A program made the translations under genes and the position numbers. The notes under the pieces are model-generated. The model did no database searches, was not told the origin of the DNA, and worked only from the letters and a program-made list of their open reading frames with translations. Positions 35,078-44,159 of a stretch of 64,000 nucleotides of DNA are shown here, piece after piece (position 1 is the first letter of the stretch; each line of letters starts with the position of its first letter). Location: NCBI RefSeq assembly GCF_019048845.1, contig NZ_CP077426.1, positions 853,501 through 917,500 on the forward strand, written 5' to 3'. The stretch is from Vibrio mimicus. GTDB lineage: Bacteria > Pseudomonadota > Gammaproteobacteria > Enterobacterales > Vibrionaceae.

Positions 35078-37888
35078 ATGCACAACGGCGTGATGAAGGC
35101 ATGGCTCGAGTCTTCACACTTGGCTGGCGCCAATGCAACTTACGTAGAAGACCTCTACGAACTGTATCTAAGTGATCCCGATCTGGTAAGTGAGGAGTGG
35201 AAACGTGTTTTTGATGGGCTGCCTGCGCACCCAACGAATGTGGTTGAACAACCACACTCACGCGTCCGTGACTACTTCCGACGACTCGCCCAAGAGACAA
35301 AGCATTACAATGTCCAAGTTAGTGATCCTGAAGTCGATGCAAAACAAGTTAAAGTACTGCAGCTAATTAACGCATACCGTTTTCGCGGTCATGAAGCTGC
35401 CAAGCTTGATCCTCTTGGTTTATGGAACCGCCCTGAAGTGGTGGAACTGAACCCCGCATTCCATAACTTGACCCAAGAAGATATGGAAGAAACCTTCAAC
35501 GTGGGCTCTTTTGCGATTGGCAAAGACACGATGAAGTTAAAAGATATTTATCAATCTCTGCAACAAATCTACTGTGGTTCTGTCGGTGCTGAATATATGC
35601 ACATCACTGACACTGAACAAAAACGTTGGATTCAGCAGCGTCTTGAGCCAGTGATTGGTAATCCTGTATTCAGTAAAGCAGAAAAACGCACGTTCCTTGA
35701 AGAGCTCACTGCAGCCGAAGGCCTCGAGCGTTATCTTGGTGCTAAATTCCCAGGAGCGAAGCGCTTCTCTCTTGAAGGGGGGGATGCTCTAGTTCCAATG
35801 ACCAAAGAACTGATTCGCCACGCAGGTGCTAGCGGAATGCGTGAAGTGGTGATTGGTATGGCACACCGTGGTCGTTTGAACATGCTGGTCAACGTTCTGG
35901 GCAAGAAACCTCAAGATCTGTTTGACGAGTTTGCTGGTAAGCACGGTGAGGGTTGGGGTACTGGTGATGTTAAGTATCACCAAGGTTTCTCTGCTGACTT
36001 TGCGACACCGGGTGGTGACGTACATTTAGCGCTGGCCTTTAACCCATCGCACCTTGAGATTGTTAACCCAGTAGTCATGGGTTCAGTACGAGCGCGTCAA
36101 GATCGTCTTGGTGATGAAGATGGCAGTAAAGTTCTACCTATCACAGTGCACGGCGACTCAGCGATTGCGGGGCAAGGTGTTGTGGCTGAAACCTTCAACA
36201 TGTCTCAAGCTCGTGGCTTCTGCGTTGGTGGAACAGTACGTATCGTGGTGAATAACCAAGTGGGCTTTACCACTTCTAATCCGCGTGATACACGCTCAAC
36301 CATGTATTGTACTGACATTGCCAAGATGGTGCAGGCACCAATTTTCCACGTAAATTCAGATGATCCAGAGGCGGTGGCATTTGTTACACGTTTAGCGCTG
36401 GATTACCGTAATGAATTCAAACGTGATGTGGTCATTGATCTGGTGTGTTATCGCCGTCATGGTCACAACGAAGCGGATGAGCCAAATGCAACTCAACCGC
36501 TGATGTACCAAAAAATTAAGAAACACCCAACACCTCGTAAGCTGTATGCGGATGTGTTGACCGAACGTGGTGAATGTGATCTCGAAACCGCCACCCAATT
36601 GGTTAATGAATATCGCGATGCTCTGGACCATGGTGAAGTGGTAGTTAAGGAGTGGCGCCCTATGGCGATGCACTCGGTTGATTGGTCTCCATACCTTGGT
36701 CACGACTGGAATATTGCGTGGAATAACGAGTATGCGATGGAGCGATTGCAAGATCTTGCTCGCCGAGTTTGCCAATATCCAGAAAGTCATGTTTTGCACA
36801 GCCGCGTTGAAAAAATCTATCAAGATCGTCTATCGATGATTTCAGGCGAGAAAATGCTGGACTGGGGGATGGCGGAAACGCTGGCTTACGCCACACTGCT
36901 TGATGATGGTAAACGCATTCGTATTTCTGGTCAGGATTCAGGCCGTGGAACCTTCTTCCACCGTCATGCTGTTTTGCACAACCAAAATGATGCCAGCACT
37001 TACATTCCTCTATCTCAAATTCATGCAGGCCAAGGCCCGTTTGAAGTCTTTGACTCTGTGCTGTCAGAAGAAGCGGTATTGGCATTTGAATACGGTTACG
37101 CAACAGCAGAACCTAGCGGCTTAACCCTGTGGGAAGCACAGTTTGGTGACTTTGCTAACGGTGCGCAGGTCGTAATTGATCAGTTTATTTCCTCTGGTGA
37201 ACAGAAATGGGGCCGCCTGTGTGGCCTAACTATGTTGTTACCACATGGTTATGAAGGCCAAGGCCCGGAACACTCTTCTGCGCGTTTAGAACGTTATTTG
37301 CAACTATGCGCTGAGCAAAACATGCAAGTGGTGGTTCCTTCTACGCCAGCTCAGGTTTACCACATGATTCGTCGCCAAGTGGTTCGCCCAATGCGTCGTC
37401 CACTAGTGGTGATGTCGCCTAAGTCTCTACTGCGTCACCCACTTTGTGTATCAAGTATGGAAGATCTTGCGCAAGGTACTTTCCAAGCTGCAATCGGTGA
37501 GATTGATGGATTGGATCCGGCACAAGTTAAGCGCGTTGTGTTCTGCTCTGGTAAGGTTTACTACGACTTGCTTGAACAGCGCCGTGCGAATGAGCAGCAA
37601 GACGTGGCGATTGTTCGTATTGAACAGCTGTACCCATTCCCTCTGGAAGAAGTACAAGCAGCTATTGCGAATTACACCAATGCGGTGGATTACGTTTGGT
37701 GTCAGGAAGAGCCACAAAACCAAGGTGCTTGGTACAGTAGTCAGCATAATTTCCGTGCGGCGATTCCAGCGGGTGCAGATCTGAAATACTCAGGTCGCCC
37801 AGCTTCGGCATCACCAGCGGTCGGCTATATGTCGGTGCACATGAAACAACAGAAAGCGTTGATTGAAGACGCTCTGACCCTAGCGTAA
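35078..37888 (+). CDS. sucA: SucA, 2-oxoglutarate dehydrogenase E1
   Basis: The 936-residue thiamin-diphosphate E1 subunit that decarboxylates 2-oxoglutarate. The start MHNGVMKAWLESSHLAGAN aligns with E. coli SucA. The conserved GMAHRGRLNMLVNVLGK, HGDSAIAGQGVVAETFNMS and NNQVGFTTSNPRDTRST blocks mark the ThDP and substrate site; RRHGHNEADEP and DSGRGTFFHRHAV follow. It is preceded by TAAGGG and followed by sucB after 28 bp. Confidence 0.98.
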   Translation: MHNGVMKAWLESSHLAGANATYVEDLYELYLSDPDLVSEEWKRVFDGLPAHPTNVVEQPHSRVRDYFRRLAQETKHYNVQVSDPEVDAKQVKVLQLINAYRFRGHEAAKLDPLGLWNRPEVVELNPAFHNLTQEDMEETFNVGSFAIGKDTMKLKDIYQSLQQIYCGSVGAEYMHITDTEQKRWIQQRLEPVIGNPVFSKAEKRTFLEELTAAEGLERYLGAKFPGAKRFSLEGGDALVPMTKELIRHAGASGMREVVIGMAHRGRLNMLVNVLGKKPQDLFDEFAGKHGEGWGTGDVKYHQGFSADFATPGGDVHLALAFNPSHLEIVNPVVMGSVRARQDRLGDEDGSKVLPITVHGDSAIAGQGVVAETFNMSQARGFCVGGTVRIVVNNQVGFTTSNPRDTRSTMYCTDIAKMVQAPIFHVNSDDPEAVAFVTRLALDYRNEFKRDVVIDLVCYRRHGHNEADEPNATQPLMYQKIKKHPTPRKLYADVLTERGECDLETATQLVNEYRDALDHGEVVVKEWRPMAMHSVDWSPYLGHDWNIAWNNEYAMERLQDLARRVCQYPESHVLHSRVEKIYQDRLSMISGEKMLDWGMAETLAYATLLDDGKRIRISGQDSGRGTFFHRHAVLHNQNDASTYIPLSQIHAGQGPFEVFDSVLSEEAVLAFEYGYATAEPSGLTLWEAQFGDFANGAQVVIDQFISSGEQKWGRLCGLTMLLPHGYEGQGPEHSSARLERYLQLCAEQNMQVVVPSTPAQVYHMIRRQVVRPMRRPLVVMSPKSLLRHPLCVSSMEDLAQGTFQAAIGEIDGLDPAQVKRVVFCSGKVYYDLLEQRRANEQQDVAIVRIEQLYPFPLEEVQAAIANYTNAVDYVWCQEEPQNQGAWYSSQHNFRAAIPAGADLKYSGRPASASPAVGYMSVHMKQQKALIEDALTLA

Positions 37889-37916
37889 GAACTAGAAGTA
37901 TAAGGAAGATACCATT

Positions 37917-39131
37917 ATGACCATTGAAATTCTGGTTCCAGATTTGCCTGAATCAGTTGCGGATGCCACTGTTGCGACGTGGCACAAGAAGCCGGGCGAC
38001 TCAGTTGCTCGTGATGAAGTGATTGTTGAAATTGAAACCGACAAAGTGGTGCTGGAAGTTCCAGCACCAGAAGCGGGTGTTTTGGAAGTGATTCTGGAAC
38101 AAGAAGGTGCGACCGTTCTTTCTAAACAACTGCTGGCTCGTTTGAAACTGGGCGCTGTTGCGGGTGAACCGACTCAAGATACGCCAGATGCTACTGAACC
38201 ATCACCAGACAAACGTCATAAAGCGTCGCTGACTGAAGAAAGCAATGATGCGCTGAGCCCTGCGGTTCGTCGTCTGCTGGCGGAACACAACTTGGAAGCT
38301 CACCAAGTGAAAGGTTCTGGTGTCGGTGGCCGTATCACTCGTGAAGACATCGAAGCACATTTGGCAGCGAACAAAGCTAAGCCTGCAGCGAAAGCTGAAG
38401 CACCAGTTGCTGCTATCGCTCCAGTGGCTGGTCGTACAGAAAAACGAGTTCCTATGACTCGCCTGCGTAAGCGTATTGCAGAGCGCCTGTTGGAAGCAAA
38501 AAACAACACAGCAATGCTCACCACGTTTAACGAAGTGAACATGAAACCGATCATGGATATGCGTAAGCAATACCAAGATGTTTTTGAAAAACGTCATGGT
38601 ATCCGTCTTGGCTTTATGTCTTTCTATGTAAAAGCGGTGACTGAAGCGTTGAAGCGTTACCCAGAAGTGAACGCATCGATCGATGGCGAAGATTTGGTTT
38701 ACCACAACTATTTTGATGTGAGTATTGCCGTATCGACACCACGCGGTCTGGTAACACCAGTACTGAAAAACTGCGATACCTTGAGCTTGGCGCAAATTGA
38801 AAAAGGCATCAAAGAGCTGGCAGAAAAAGGCCGTGATGGTAAATTGACTGTAGATGAACTGACTGGCGGTAACTTCACTATCACCAACGGTGGTGTGTTT
38901 GGTTCACTGATGTCTACGCCAATCATCAACCCACCACAAGCGGCTATTCTGGGTATGCATAAGATCCAAGACCGCGCAATGGTGGTGGACGGGAAGATTG
39001 AAATTCTGCCGATGATGTATCTGGCGCTGTCTTATGATCACCGTTCAATCGATGGTCGTGAGTCGGTTGGTTTCCTAGTGACTGTAAAAGAATTGCTAGA
39101 AGATCCAGCACGTCTACTGCTCGATGTTTAA
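37917..39131 (+). CDS. sucB: SucB, dihydrolipoamide succinyltransferase (E2)
   Basis: The 404-residue E2 core of the 2-oxoglutarate dehydrogenase complex. The lipoyl domain (about residues 1-77) has lipoyl-Lys43 in [12 protein letters not shown] peripheral-subunit-binding domain (about 110-145, [15 protein letters not shown]) and an Ala/Pro-rich linker follow, and the catalytic domain ends with [17 protein letters not shown]. It is followed by a long perfect palindrome before sucC. Confidence 0.98.
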   Translation: MTIEILVPDLPESVADATVATWHKKPGDSVARDEVIVEIETDKVVLEVPAPEAGVLEVILEQEGATVLSKQLLARLKLGAVAGEPTQDTPDATEPSPDKRHKASLTEESNDALSPAVRRLLAEHNLEAHQVKGSGVGGRITREDIEAHLAANKAKPAAKAEAPVAAIAPVAGRTEKRVPMTRLRKRIAERLLEAKNNTAMLTTFNEVNMKPIMDMRKQYQDVFEKRHGIRLGFMSFYVKAVTEALKRYPEVNASIDGEDLVYHNYFDVSIAVSTPRGLVTPVLKNCDTLSLAQIEKGIKELAEKGRDGKLTVDELTGGNFTITNGGVFGSLMSTPIINPPQAAILGMHKIQDRAMVVDGKIEILPMMYLALSYDHRSIDGRESVGFLVTVKELLEDPARLLLDV

Positions 39132-39132
39132 A

Positions 39133-39166
39133 CAATCAATCACTCAGATTTCTGAGTGATTGATTG
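39133..39166. repeat. Perfect 34-bp palindrome between sucB and sucC
   Basis: CAATCAATCACTCAGA pairs with TCTGAGTGATTGATTG across two central T: 16 uninterrupted base pairs, starting just after the sucB stop. Neither side has a T-run, so it is not a standard Rho-independent terminator. It more likely acts as an mRNA processing or stabilising hairpin. A second stem GGTCGG / CCGACC lies just downstream (about 39171-39200). Confidence 0.8.
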
Positions 39167-39301
39167 ACAAGGGTCGGGCACGCTCAACGTCCGACCTGGC
39201 TTTGGCCAAAGATTGGCTACTCGCTCAAGAGTGACCCTACAAACGTAAAGTTCAGTCGAAGTGAACTCTATGGAAGAACAATAAACAAATGGAACAACAC
39301 A

Positions 39302-40468
39302 ATGAATTTGCATGAATATCAAGCTAAACAGCTGTTTGCAGAATTCGGTTTGCCTGTACCGGAAGGTTATGCTTGTGATACTCCACAAGAAGCGTTTGAA
39401 GCTGCAGGACGCATCAGCACAGCCAAGAAAGTCGTAAAATGCCAAGTTCACGCAGGTGGACGTGGTAAAGCAGGTGGCGTTGAACTGCACGATACTAAAG
39501 ATGGCGTAAAAGCCTTTGCACAAAAGTGGCTAGGTAAAAACCTAGTAACTTATCAAACAGATGCGAATGGCCAACCTGTTTCAAAAATCCTGGTTGAAGA
39601 AGCATCTAACATCGCAAATGAACTCTATCTGGGTGCGGTTGTTGACCGTTCTACTCGCCGTATCGTTTTCATGGCATCGACTGAAGGTGGTGTGGAAATT
39701 GAGAAAGTCGCAGAAGAAACTCCAGAACTGATCCACAAAGCAGCGATCGATCCACTGGTTGGCCCACAAGCCTACCAAGGTCGTGAATTGGCGTTCAAGC
39801 TAGGCCTGAAAGGTGATCAAATCAAACAGTTTGTGAAAATCTTCATGGGCTTGGGTGAAATGTTTGCTCAATATGATCTCGCACTGCTGGAAATCAACCC
39901 GCTGGTGATTACGGCTGAAGGCAATCTGCTGTGTCTAGACGGTAAGATCAACATCGACTCCAATGCCATGTACCGTCAACCTAAACTGCGTGAAATGCAC
40001 GATGCTTCTCAAGAAGATGCTCGCGAAGCGCATGCGGCTAAATGGGAACTTAACTACGTTGCGCTAGATGGTAACGTCGGTTGTATGGTTAACGGTGCCG
40101 GCCTAGCAATGGGTACCATGGACATTGTTAACTTGCACGGCGGAAAACCAGCAAACTTCCTCGATGTGGGCGGTGGCGCGACCAAAGAGCGCGTTGCAGA
40201 AGCATTCAAGATCATTTTGTCTGATACCAATGTAAAAGCAGTACTGGTTAACATTTTTGGCGGCATTGTGCGTTGCGATATGATCGCGGAAGGTATTATT
40301 GGCGCAGTTAAGGAAGTTGGTGTAAGCGTTCCTGTGGTTGTGCGTCTTGAAGGCACAAACGCAGAACTTGGACGTAAAGTACTGGCAGAATCTGGTCTAG
40401 ATATTATTGCAGCTGTATCTCTGACAGACGCAGCTCAAAAAGTAGTTGCCGCGGCGGAGGGCAAATAA
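39302..40468 (+). CDS. sucC: SucC, succinyl-CoA synthetase beta subunit
   Basis: A 388-residue ATP-grasp protein, the same length as E. coli SucC. The start [20 protein letters not shown] is the family N-terminus. [13 protein letters not shown] forms the ATP-binding loop, and the C-terminal CoA-ligase region includes [16 protein letters not shown]. The open frame extends 46 codons upstream into the structured sucB-sucC gap, but that part is non-coding. The stop overlaps the sucD ATG by 1 bp. Confidence 0.98.
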   Translation: MNLHEYQAKQLFAEFGLPVPEGYACDTPQEAFEAAGRISTAKKVVKCQVHAGGRGKAGGVELHDTKDGVKAFAQKWLGKNLVTYQTDANGQPVSKILVEEASNIANELYLGAVVDRSTRRIVFMASTEGGVEIEKVAEETPELIHKAAIDPLVGPQAYQGRELAFKLGLKGDQIKQFVKIFMGLGEMFAQYDLALLEINPLVITAEGNLLCLDGKINIDSNAMYRQPKLREMHDASQEDAREAHAAKWELNYVALDGNVGCMVNGAGLAMGTMDIVNLHGGKPANFLDVGGGATKERVAEAFKIILSDTNVKAVLVNIFGGIVRCDMIAEGIIGAVKEVGVSVPVVVRLEGTNAELGRKVLAESGLDIIAAVSLTDAAQKVVAAAEGK

Positions 40469-41340
40469 TGTCGATTCTTATCAATAAAGACACTAAAGTC
40501 ATTTGTCAGGGTTTCACCGGCGGTCAAGGTACTTTCCACTCTGAACAGGCGATTGCTTATGGCACACAAATGGTTGGTGGTGTATCGCCAGGTAAAGGCG
40601 GTACAACTCATCTAGGTTTGCCTGTATTTAATACAGTTCGTGAAGCCGTTGAAGTGACTGGTGCAACTGCCACAGTTATCTATGTACCAGCACCATTCTG
40701 TAAAGATGCGATTCTGGAAGCGATCGATGCGGGCATTAAGCTGATCGTGACTATCACCGAAGGTATTCCTACCACTGACATGATTGATGTCAAAGTGAAA
40801 CTGGAACAGACTGGTGTTCGTATGATCGGCCCGAACTGTCCAGGTGTGATCACGCCTGACGAATGTAAGATTGGCATCATGCCAGGACACATTCACAAGA
40901 AAGGTAAAGTAGGTATCGTTTCTCGCTCTGGTACTTTGACGTATGAAGCTGTGAAACAGACGACTGACGAAGGTTTCGGTCAATCTACCTGTGTGGGTAT
41001 CGGTGGCGATCCTATTCCGGGTTCAAACTTCATCGACATCCTGAAGATGTTCCAAGAAGATCCAGCGACAGAAGCGATTGTGATGATCGGTGAAATCGGT
41101 GGTACTGCAGAAGAAGAAGCGGCTGCCTTTATCAAAGCTAACGTCACAAAACCTGTCGTTTCTTATATCGCAGGTGTAACGGCTCCTCCAGGCAAACGTA
41201 TGGGTCATGCAGGTGCGATCATCTCTGGTGGTAAAGGTACTGCTGAAGAGAAATTCGCAGCGCTTGAATCTGCGGGCGTGAAGACAGTAAAAAGTCTTGC
41301 AGATATCGGCAAAGCACTGCGTGAAGTAACAGGCTGGTAA
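40468..41340 (+). CDS. sucD: SucD, succinyl-CoA synthetase alpha subunit
   Basis: A 290-residue CoA-binding subunit carrying the phosphorylated His247 in [10 protein letters not shown]. The Rossmann CoA loop [16 protein letters not shown] is at the N-terminus and [10 protein letters not shown] in the middle. It completes the sdhCDAB-sucABCD run and is followed by a strong terminator. Confidence 0.98.
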   Translation: MSILINKDTKVICQGFTGGQGTFHSEQAIAYGTQMVGGVSPGKGGTTHLGLPVFNTVREAVEVTGATATVIYVPAPFCKDAILEAIDAGIKLIVTITEGIPTTDMIDVKVKLEQTGVRMIGPNCPGVITPDECKIGIMPGHIHKKGKVGIVSRSGTLTYEAVKQTTDEGFGQSTCVGIGGDPIPGSNFIDILKMFQEDPATEAIVMIGEIGGTAEEEAAAFIKANVTKPVVSYIAGVTAPPGKRMGHAGAIISGGKGTAEEKFAALESAGVKTVKSLADIGKALREVTGW

Positions 41341-41369
41341 TCTACCGCTATTACTTATTCAGATGATAA

Positions 41370-41405
41370 AAAACCCCGAACAGAGTTTCGGGGTTTCTTT
41401 TTTGC
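41370..41405. terminator. Bidirectional terminator, sucD / znuB
   Basis: AAACCCCGAA-CAGAG-TTTCGGGGTTT (with slight stem overlap) followed by CTTTTTT; A-run on the other side. Placed between convergent 3' ends. Confidence 0.92.
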
Positions 41406-41427
41406 CAAAGGTAAATTTGATAAGGTG

Positions 41428-42210
41428 TTAAGCGATTCGTTTAAACTGAGTGAGTACAAATAAAGCTGCGGCAGAGACGACCACCGAAGGGCCCGCTGGA
41501 GTATCAAAATGCCAAGATAAAGCAAGGCCGCCCAATACACTCAGCATACCGAGCAATATTGCCCAAAATGCCATGGCTTCAGGGGTGCGTGAAAGGCGAC
41601 GAGCCGTTGCGGCAGGGATAATCAATAGCGAACCCATAATCAAAGCGCCGACAAATTTCATACCTACAGCAATTACTAAACCAATCAGTAGCATCAAGAT
41701 CAAACGCATTAGGTCAGTGTTGGTTCCTTCAACAAAAGCCAGTTCTTCATTCACACTAGTGGCTAAAAGAGGTTGCCAAAGCAGGTAAACAATCAGGCTA
41801 ACCGTCGCAACACCTAACCAGATAAAGGTGAGGTCTGATGGGCTAATCGCAAGTAAGTCACCAAACAGATAACTCATCAAATCGATCCGTACATTATCGA
41901 GAAAGCTCACCGCAATCATACCGAGCGATAAAGCACTGTGCGCCATGATACCGAGTAGGGTATCGGTCGCTATTAGCTTTTGCTTTTGCATCGCGACTAA
42001 AATGGCCGCCATGCCTAAACAGCAAACCAACAAGGCGAGATACAAATTGATGTCGAGTAAAAAACCCAAGGCTAGGCCAAGTAAGGATGCGTGCGCAAGG
42101 GTATCTCCGAAATAAGCCATTCTGCGCCACACAACAAATGAGCCTAATGGGCCTGCGATGATGGCAATACCAAGACCGGCGAGCAGAGAGGGCAAAAGAA
42201 ATTCAATCAT
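41428..42210 (-). CDS. znuB: ZnuB, zinc ABC transporter permease
   Basis: A 260-residue polytopic permease of the high-affinity zinc importer. [27 protein letters not shown], split across helices, and [14 protein letters not shown] and [22 protein letters not shown] are family hallmarks. The ATG at 42210 ([12 protein letters not shown]) aligns with E. coli ZnuB; an upstream in-frame ATG would add twelve residues within znuC. It overlaps znuC by 8 bp. Confidence 0.97.
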   Translation of the reverse strand: MIEFLLPSLLAGLGIAIIAGPLGSFVVWRRMAYFGDTLAHASLLGLALGFLLDINLYLALLVCCLGMAAILVAMQKQKLIATDTLLGIMAHSALSLGMIAVSFLDNVRIDLMSYLFGDLLAISPSDLTFIWLGVATVSLIVYLLWQPLLATSVNEELAFVEGTNTDLMRLILMLLIGLVIAVGMKFVGALIMGSLLIIPAATARRLSRTPEAMAFWAILLGMLSVLGGLALSWHFDTPAGPSVVVSAAALFVLTQFKRIA

Positions 42211-42991
42211 GTTTGTGATGACCATGTGAGTGGTGTGAGCAAGCACTTGCTTTGCCTTTAACCGGTAAGCCGGATAAATCGTGGTGGTGGTGCTCGTGGT
42301 GATGTTGATAAAAAGCTAAGGTGTCTCGGCTACGATGGCCAAACATCGCCAAATAACTTGGGTGTTTAGCAATGCTCTCTGGTGAACCGGAGCAGCAAAC
42401 ATGGTGTTGTAGACAGATCACTTCATCCGTTTTCGCCATAACCAAATGTAAATCGTGAGAAACCATTAACACCGCACAGCCAAAGCGGTTACGTAAAGTA
42501 TGAATAAGATCGTACAAGTCGATTTGTCCTTGTACATCCACACCTTGTGCGGGTTCATCCAACACGAGCAAATCGGGTCTTTGTAACAATGCTCTTGCCA
42601 GTAACACACGTTGTGTTTCACCGCCTGATAATTTGTGCATGTCATTGTGCTGCAGATGCTCACCGCCGACTAATCTCAAGGCTTCAGTTAATTCTTGTGC
42701 ACTAAAACGTCCCGCAAGTTTCAGGAAACGATTGACGGTGAGAGGCAATGTGTCGTTGAGTTTGAGTTTTTGCGGTACATAGCCGATGCGAATACCTGCT
42801 TGGCGGATAATTTTTCCTGAGTTAACCGTTTGTAATCCCAAGATCACTCTCACTAAAGTGGATTTACCTGCACCATTGGGACCGATAAGCGTAGTAATGT
42901 TGCCTTTGCTGAGATTTAAACGAATATTGTCGAGAACGCGTCGTTGATCAAAGTCGACGCAGATGTCCTGCAACTCAATCAGAATAGCCAT
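42203..42991 (-). CDS. znuC: ZnuC, zinc ABC transporter ATPase
   Basis: A 262-residue ABC ATPase: Walker [10 protein letters not shown] (about residues 37-45), signature LSGGETQRV, Walker [13 protein letters not shown] and the switch His in VSHDLH. The C-terminal ~40 residues are strikingly His-rich (HHHEHHHHD, then [11 protein letters not shown]), which may store or sense zinc. It is transcribed with znuB and divergent from znuA across a Zur-type operator. Confidence 0.97.
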   Translation of the reverse strand: MAILIELQDICVDFDQRRVLDNIRLNLSKGNITTLIGPNGAGKSTLVRVILGLQTVNSGKIIRQAGIRIGYVPQKLKLNDTLPLTVNRFLKLAGRFSAQELTEALRLVGGEHLQHNDMHKLSGGETQRVLLARALLQRPDLLVLDEPAQGVDVQGQIDLYDLIHTLRNRFGCAVLMVSHDLHLVMAKTDEVICLQHHVCCSGSPESIAKHPSYLAMFGHRSRDTLAFYQHHHEHHHHDLSGLPVKGKASACSHHSHGHHKHD

Positions 42992-43017
42992 GAATAGAAC
43001 TCATTTGCAAAATAGTT

Positions 43018-43034
43018 ATGTTATAAAGTAACAT
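43018..43034. promoter_or_regulatory. Zur box between znuC and znuA
   Basis: ATGTTAT-AAA-GTAACAT is a near-perfect dyad matching the ATGTTATA-TATAACAT core of gamma-proteobacterial Zur operators. It lies in the 82-bp gap between the divergent znuCB and znuA genes, where it would repress both directions when zinc is sufficient. Confidence 0.8.
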
Positions 43035-43073
43035 TCATGCCCAATAAAAGCCACTAACTGGAGTGCGGCAACC

Positions 43074-43958
43074 ATGTTACCGAGATTTCTTTTACTGAGT
43101 GTCGTTGCACTGTTTGCGAAAACAGCCAGTGCAATTGAAGTGCTCACGAGCATCAAACCGATACAGATGATCACTTATGAATTGATGCTGGGCACTGGAA
43201 CACCTGATGTTCTTTTGCCATCAGGTGCTTCGCCGCATGATTATGCGCTCCGTCCTTCAGATGTAAAGCGGATTCAACAGGCTGATTTGGTTATTTGGTT
43301 TGGTCAGGATCTCGAACCCTTTATGAGTAAGTTATTAGCTGATCGTCAGTCTGCTTTGACATTAAGCCAAATCCCCAATTTAGCCCTCCACGAATACAGT
43401 GAAGAAGGGGAGCACGACCATGATGGGCATCATCATGGAATCCATGACCCTCATTTCTGGTTGGGGATTGTACAGGCTGAACAAGTAGCCAATGCCATTA
43501 CTGCAAGATTGATTGCACTAGATGAAGCGAATCAACAGCAATATCAAGATAATCTTGTTCGTTTTTTAGCCAATCTGGCAGAGCAAGACAATGTTATAGG
43601 TGAAAAGTTAAAACCAGTGACTACTGTTCCTTATTATGTTTTTCATGATGCCTATGGTTATTTTGAACAGCATTTCTCTCTTAATAATCTTGGCCATTTC
43701 ACGGTGAGCCCGGAAAGAAAACCGGGAGCGAAAACGTTGATTACCATTAAACAGACCCTGAATAGTCAATCGGTTAAGTGTGTTTTTGCAGAACCACAAT
43801 TTGAGCCAGCGATTATAGAATCAGTGGTTAGGGGGACGTCTGCAAAAATTGGTACGCTTGATCCACTAGGAAGCGCTATTGAAGTTAAGTCAGGAAGCTA
43901 TTTTTTATTTCTTAACCAGTTAGCGGATAGTTACAATGTTTGTCTGTCACAAATGTGA
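43074..43958 (+). CDS. znuA: ZnuA, periplasmic zinc-binding protein
   Basis: A 294-residue cluster A-I solute-binding protein. A signal peptide of about 21 residues ends at TASA. Zinc ligands are in GASPHDYALRPSD, the HDPHFWL segment and HDAYGYFEQHF; a His/Asp/Glu-rich loop (HDHDGHHHG, about residue 115) precedes the second ligand, as in most ZnuA proteins. A Cys pair near the C-terminus (VKCVF and NVCL) may form a disulfide. Terminator follows. Confidence 0.97.
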   Translation: MLPRFLLLSVVALFAKTASAIEVLTSIKPIQMITYELMLGTGTPDVLLPSGASPHDYALRPSDVKRIQQADLVIWFGQDLEPFMSKLLADRQSALTLSQIPNLALHEYSEEGEHDHDGHHHGIHDPHFWLGIVQAEQVANAITARLIALDEANQQQYQDNLVRFLANLAEQDNVIGEKLKPVTTVPYYVFHDAYGYFEQHFSLNNLGHFTVSPERKPGAKTLITIKQTLNSQSVKCVFAEPQFEPAIIESVVRGTSAKIGTLDPLGSAIEVKSGSYFLFLNQLADSYNVCLSQM

Positions 43959-43985
43959 TCGGTTGAGAAGGTAGATAAAAGATTT

Positions 43986-44010
43986 AAATGCGGCTTTAGC
44001 CGCATTTTTT
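43986..44010 (+). terminator. Rho-independent terminator of znuA
   Basis: AAATGCGGC-TTTA-GCCGCATTT with six T. Confidence 0.9.
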
Positions 44011-44159
44011 CTTCAATAAACACAAAAAATACCCGCTTTCTCTACCTTTCAAACTGCATCAAATCATGGTATTCGCTAGAATGCATGTGAATTTGTGCTC
44101 TCATCTACTCTAAATCCTATAAAGCATGAATCATTGAATTATTGCTGACAGGGGAACTT

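Noticed and set aside
38202..38795. 197-codon open frame on the minus strand inside sucB
   Set aside because: It is a shadow of the high-bias sucB coding strand. The peptide is rich in Cys, Phe, His and Trp, and sucB is certain.
39164..39301. 46-codon N-terminal extension of sucC
   Set aside because: The family start is at 39302 with 388 residues; the extension falls in the structured sucB-sucC gap.
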